Part shown: positions 57,768 through 60,989 of the stretch, one piece after another | How positions within the stretch are numbered: position 1 is the stretch's first letter | How the letters are laid out: every line of letters begins with the position of its first letter | IMG/VR virus record: IMGVR_UViG_3300020207_000025 | Location: 1 to 60,989 of that record | Direction: 5' to 3' (one strand) | Source: a virus | DNA length: 60,989 nucleotides | The notes under the pieces: model-generated | Database searches by the model: none | What the model saw: only the letters and a program-made list of their open reading frames with translations | What the model was told of the DNA's origin: nothing | Translations under genes and position numbers: made by a program

Positions 57768-57791
57768 AAAAGAGGACCGAAGTCCTCTTTT
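57768..57791 (-). terminator. Rho-independent terminator with UUCG loop
   Basis: On the minus strand AAAAGAGGAC pairs perfectly with GTCCTCTTTT around UUCG (C(UUCG)G loop), followed by TTTTTTTT. It sits 27 nt after the NrdA stop and should end the RNR transcript. Confidence 0.9.
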
Positions 57792-57818
57792 ATATTTGTT
57801 GTTTGTTAAAAATAACAA

Positions 57819-59525
57819 TTAACCTTCACAAGCAACACACTGTAAGTCATTCAAATTCAATTTCTTTCTTGCAAAAGCTTGAGCTGAATTCATTGAGTGT
57901 TGGTAGTATAATGTCTTAACACCCAACTGCCAAGCCTCAATAAGAAGTTTGTTAACATCCCTTGTCGGCATGTCAGGTGAAATCATTAAGTTTAGTGATT
58001 GTGATTGGTCAATGTAATCTTGACGAACCGCAGCTTGGTTGATAATTGATGATTGGTTAATCTCAGCAAATGTTCTGAAGATATCCTTTTGTTCATCACT
58101 TAAGAAGTCCAAGTGTTGTACTGAACCATCATTTTGTTTGATACTGTTCCATACGTCTTTGGTGTCCTTACCCAACTCAGCCAATACTTTCTTTAATACT
58201 GGGTTTTTGATGGTTACCTTCATCTTAGCAACGTCCTTCACATAACAGTTAGACCAAATTGGTTCAATTGATTGTGATACCTGACCTAAGATAAACGCTG
58301 AAGATGTTGTTGGTGCAATAGCATTCAACGTAACATTTCTTCTACCATAACCTTTTAGGTATTCTGGTTCACCGAACATCTCAGCTAACTTCTCTGAAGC
58401 CGCGTATGATTTCTCTTTGATAAGTTTGAATACCTCAACATTCAATCTTGCAGTGTCTCTTGTATCAAAAGCTAATCCACGTGATTGAAGTAGTGAGTGC
58501 CATCCTAACACACCCAAACCTAACGCTCTTTGTCTCTTAGCGAAGTTGTAAGCTTTCTCCAAATAGAAGAACCCTCTCTTACCTTCAATAGTTCCGTTGT
58601 CTCTAATGTCCTCAATCTTAGTTAAGAACTCTGTAACAACTGCGTCTAAGAACATAGTCATCGTTTCAACTGCGTCGGTATCTTTCCACTCGTCGTAGTG
58701 TAGAACATTCATTGATGACAATACACAAACAAATGACTCTTCTTCAGAGTTGTGAAGAGCAATCTCTGAACATAAGTTAGAGTTGTAAATCTTTGCACCT
58801 TTGTCTTTGTATACATCAACTGTTTTGTTATTCATCGTATCGTGGAACATGATGTATGGATAACCAATCTCACCTCTTCTTTGGATTACCTTTGCCCAAA
58901 TCGCTCTCTTTTCCTCATCACCAGCAATCATCTCATTCATAAACTCATCAGTCACTGTAACCGCGTGAGTTAAGTCTTGAATTGGGAAACCTTCCGTACC
59001 AATCTCCAAGAACTCCATGATATCAGGGTGTTCAACTGGTAGATATGGTGAGAAACGACCACGACGTGTTGAACCCTGAGAAATGTTATCTACAACACTC
59101 TCAAACAAGTTCATGAAGTGTACCGAACCTGGTGCAAGACCGTTGTCAGTAATTTCAGCACCTCTTTCTCTGATGTTACCAAAGTAACCTGAGGTACCTC
59201 CACCCATCTTACTCATCTCTCCAACCTCTGCTTGTGTATAAAGAATTGACTCAATATTGTCACCGATGTTAGAACCGAAACAACTTACTGGTAGACCTCT
59301 CTTCTTACCGAAGTTTGCCCATACAGGTGATGATAGTGAGTACCATCCTTTACCCATATAGTCATAAAATTTATCTGCGAAACCTTCAATACCTAAAAGG
59401 TTCTCAGCGTGGTCTGCGATTGTTCTAATTCTTTCCAACGGTTCCTCTCCCTCACTAAGATATCCTCTTTGTAGGAAGGTAATTGATTCTTCGTTAATCC
59501 ATTCAAATGGTTTTCTATCGTTCAT
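57819..59525 (-). CDS. nrdA: Ribonucleotide reductase class I, large subunit
   Basis: 568 aa; reduces ribonucleotides to deoxyribonucleotides for phage DNA synthesis. Active-site residues are all visible: Cys82 in LPVSCFG and Cys267 in FVCVLSSMN (redox pair), the Asn250-Cys252-Glu254 triad in NSNLCSEI, the radical-transfer tyrosines in TLYYQHSMN, and the C-terminal CVACEG dithiol that is re-reduced by thioredoxin or glutaredoxin. PTTSSAFILGQVSQSIEP is also typical. It lacks the N-terminal ATP-cone of many NrdA proteins; the cone is instead on the partner NrdB. It lies 19 nt after nrdB and ends at a UUCG terminator. Confidence 0.95.
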   Translation of the reverse strand: MNDRKPFEWINEESITFLQRGYLSEGEEPLERIRTIADHAENLLGIEGFADKFYDYMGKGWYSLSSPVWANFGKKRGLPVSCFGSNIGDNIESILYTQAEVGEMSKMGGGTSGYFGNIRERGAEITDNGLAPGSVHFMNLFESVVDNISQGSTRRGRFSPYLPVEHPDIMEFLEIGTEGFPIQDLTHAVTVTDEFMNEMIAGDEEKRAIWAKVIQRRGEIGYPYIMFHDTMNNKTVDVYKDKGAKIYNSNLCSEIALHNSEEESFVCVLSSMNVLHYDEWKDTDAVETMTMFLDAVVTEFLTKIEDIRDNGTIEGKRGFFYLEKAYNFAKRQRALGLGVLGWHSLLQSRGLAFDTRDTARLNVEVFKLIKEKSYAASEKLAEMFGEPEYLKGYGRRNVTLNAIAPTTSSAFILGQVSQSIEPIWSNCYVKDVAKMKVTIKNPVLKKVLAELGKDTKDVWNSIKQNDGSVQHLDFLSDEQKDIFRTFAEINQSSIINQAAVRQDYIDQSQSLNLMISPDMPTRDVNKLLIEAWQLGVKTLYYQHSMNSAQAFARKKLNLNDLQCVACEG

Positions 59526-59544
59526 TTTTTGTTAATGTTTTTTG

Positions 59545-60825
59545 TTAAAATAAATCGTTTGATGTAATTGATTTAGATTTCTTACTGTAGTTAATACTTC
59601 TTTTGTTGAAGAAATCTGTGTGTTTTGTAGTCAGAATTTCATCATCAAACCACTCAGTCGTTTCCAACAACGCCTCATTGATTTCAAAAATACTTTCAAG
59701 ACCAATAGAGTTTAATGATACATTAAATCTATGTTTAATAAATTCCATAGTCTGACTTTTCGTCAAGAAATCCAAATCACCTTCCTCAAAAATCCAATCT
59801 ATAATTTCTGTTTCTGCCTCAAATGCTTCCATAGTCGCATTGATAAGGTCTTCCTGTAATCCTTCTGTCCACCATGATGGGTTCTCTTGTTTGATAAGGT
59901 TTACCAAATCAAACCCAAACTCTGCGTGGATATTTTCTTCTTTTGATGTTGCCTCAACAGCGTTACTAATACCTTTCAACATGTTCTTATGTTTGTTGAA
60001 TGATAACATAACCAAGAATTGTGAGAACAACGACACATTTTCTACGAACATAGAGAATAACACTACAGACTCAAAGTAGTCTTTGTTTTCTACTGACTTT
60101 GAGTTTGAAATTGACTTCTCTAAGTATTTGATTCTTCTACGAATTGCCGGTACTTCCATAAGAGTTTCAAACTCTGCGTTAAGACCCAACAATTGAATCA
60201 AATGAGAATACGCATCTGCGTGTCTTACTTCTGATTCTGCGAATGTTGCACCTACATTACCAATTTCAGGTTTCGGCATCCTTTTGTAGATGTCACCCCA
60301 AAACGTTTTAACTGCAACTTCAATCTGTGAGATTGCCAACATCGCTCTTTTTACTGCGGTTTTTTCTTTCTTATCCAAGTGAACTTTGAAATCTTGGATG
60401 TCTGATGTAAAGTTAAACTCAGTGTGTACCCAGTATGAGTGTCTGATAGCATCTACATACTCATTAAGATTTGGGTATTCATAAGGTTTAAGATTGGTTC
60501 TCTTTGAGAAGATATCAGGTCTGTGTTTTGCACGGTACACGATATATTCTCTTGCTACGTCGTTAAGACCATTATCCATCAATTTGTTTTCAACCATTTC
60601 GTGGATTTCGTCTACGTGTGGAACTTTATCTTTATCATCTCTGAAGATTCCCTTACGAGTGATTCTCGCAATCTTTTCTGCCATTTCATCATCAACCTCA
60701 CCCACTGACTGCATCGCCTTCAGTACTGCGTATTTGATTTTCTCCGCTTCAAAGATTACCTCTTCACCACTCCTCTTAATTACATAACGAGTTTCTTTAC
60801 TGTTCATAGTATTAAAATTTACCAT
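59545..60825 (-). CDS. nrdB: Ribonucleotide reductase small subunit with N-terminal ATP-cone
   Basis: 426 aa. Residues 13-105 are an ATP-cone (YVIKRSGEEVIFEAEKIKYA, then VDEIHEMVENKLMDNG and AREYIVYRAKHRPD), a nucleotide-sensing domain normally found on NrdA. The ferritin-like body keeps the full metal-ligand set: Glu169, Glu199 and His202 in ESEVRH, Glu262, and Glu297 and His300 in KEENIH. Tyr206 sits four residues after His202, as the radical Tyr does in E. coli NrdB. The C-terminus SITSNDLF is the expected docking tail for NrdA. Cone-bearing NrdB proteins are described from Bacteroidota (Leeuwenhoekiella), where the cone controls NrdB tetramer formation. A second possible start, Met7, would not affect the domain. 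Confidence 0.93.
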   Translation of the reverse strand: MVNFNTMNSKETRYVIKRSGEEVIFEAEKIKYAVLKAMQSVGEVDDEMAEKIARITRKGIFRDDKDKVPHVDEIHEMVENKLMDNGLNDVAREYIVYRAKHRPDIFSKRTNLKPYEYPNLNEYVDAIRHSYWVHTEFNFTSDIQDFKVHLDKKEKTAVKRAMLAISQIEVAVKTFWGDIYKRMPKPEIGNVGATFAESEVRHADAYSHLIQLLGLNAEFETLMEVPAIRRRIKYLEKSISNSKSVENKDYFESVVLFSMFVENVSLFSQFLVMLSFNKHKNMLKGISNAVEATSKEENIHAEFGFDLVNLIKQENPSWWTEGLQEDLINATMEAFEAETEIIDWIFEEGDLDFLTKSQTMEFIKHRFNVSLNSIGLESIFEINEALLETTEWFDDEILTTKHTDFFNKRSINYSKKSKSITSNDLF

Positions 60826-60838
60826 AATTTATTATTGT

Positions 60839-60988
60839 TTAGTTTTGTTGTCCCTCACGTTGCTTACGCTTCTCCATGAGTTCCTTGATTCTATCCCTCT
60901 GTTTCTCTTCCCTTTGTTCTTCCAAACCTAAGAAAGTCATACTCTGTTCAGTATCAATAACCAACATCTCATTGTCATATTTAGAGTT
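60839..60988 (-). CDS. C-terminal end of an unknown charged protein (runs off window)
   Basis: The last 49 codons of a gene entering from the right, ending 13 nt before nrdB. The tail is strongly charged and helical (LGLEEQREEKQRDRIKELME, KRKQREGQQN), like a coiled-coil C-terminus. The short spacing suggests co-transcription with the RNR genes. No family can be named from this fragment. Confidence 0.6.
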   Translation of the reverse strand, partial: NSKYDNEMLVIDTEQSMTFLGLEEQREEKQRDRIKELMEKRKQREGQQN

Positions 60989-60989
60989 C

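Noticed and set aside
1-60989. tRNA genes, integrase or attachment sites, IS elements
   Set aside because: No cloverleaf-like sequence, integrase/transposase motif or terminal repeats were recognised in the short gaps. Nearly all sequence is coding.

Overview
The window is a piece of a large tailed-phage genome, most likely a T4-like contractile-tail (myovirus) phage of a Bacteroidota host, probably flavobacterial. The myovirus signs are gp25-like and gp6-like baseplate wedge genes, a gpI-like tail protein and phage-type RNR genes. The host inference rests on SprB-type repeats (the repeat of the Flavobacterium gliding adhesin), fibre C-termini of the 'KGFL.PRMT..QR..I.SP..GL.VY' type common in Bacteroidota, a NrdB carrying an N-terminal ATP-cone (an arrangement characterised in a flavobacterium), AT-rich DNA and few clear Shine-Dalgarno sites. 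This is inference: no host sequence is present. All genes but one lie on the minus strand, so the window is read from right to left.

Layout in transcription order. (1) 60989-57819: the end of a charged unknown protein, then NrdB and NrdA (class I ribonucleotide reductase), closed by a UUCG-tetraloop terminator. (2) 57732-42678: a baseplate/tail block of gp25-like, gp6-like, a 1750-aa protein with a central hydrophobic segment, three unknown proteins plus one PKD-containing protein, and a gpI-like protein. Most neighbours overlap by a few bases. (3) 42678-23391: adhesion proteins. These are a 2204-aa multidomain protein with SprB repeats, two Pro/Thr-rich proteins (651 and 950 aa; a UACG-loop terminator follows the 651-aa gene), and three paralogous fibres (557, 956 and 980 aa). 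(4) 23339-23166: the only plus-strand gene, a 57-aa protein, facing the fibre block across a bidirectional terminator. (5) 23102-16505: a tightly coupled operon of glycan-modifying enzymes: GlcNAc-transferase-like, NodU/CmcH-type carbamoyltransferase, HtrL/YibB-like glycosyltransferase, a SAM methyltransferase, and an FkbM methyltransferase split by an apparent frameshift and joined to HtrL-like and GT-A glycosyltransferase domains. (6) 16458-129: a 2757-aa mucin-like protein with an N-terminal Hint domain, a trypsin-like protease, another Pro/Thr-rich protein and three further structural or adhesion proteins. (7) 123-1: the start of a RuvC-like nuclease.

The leading hypothesis is a phage-borne mucin-like system. 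The modification enzymes immediately precede a giant Thr/Pro/Ser-rich protein and a protease, and Pro/Thr tracts link small Cys-rich and carbohydrate-binding-like modules in several virion proteins. The enzymes could decorate these tracts, while the Hint domain and protease could process them. None of this is demonstrated by sequence alone.

An octamer, TATTTATA in the sense orientation, lies just upstream of many start codons, including the lone plus-strand gene, and is a candidate phage promoter or translation element. No tRNA, CRISPR, IS element or origin was recognised. The longest gap between genes is about 130 bases.
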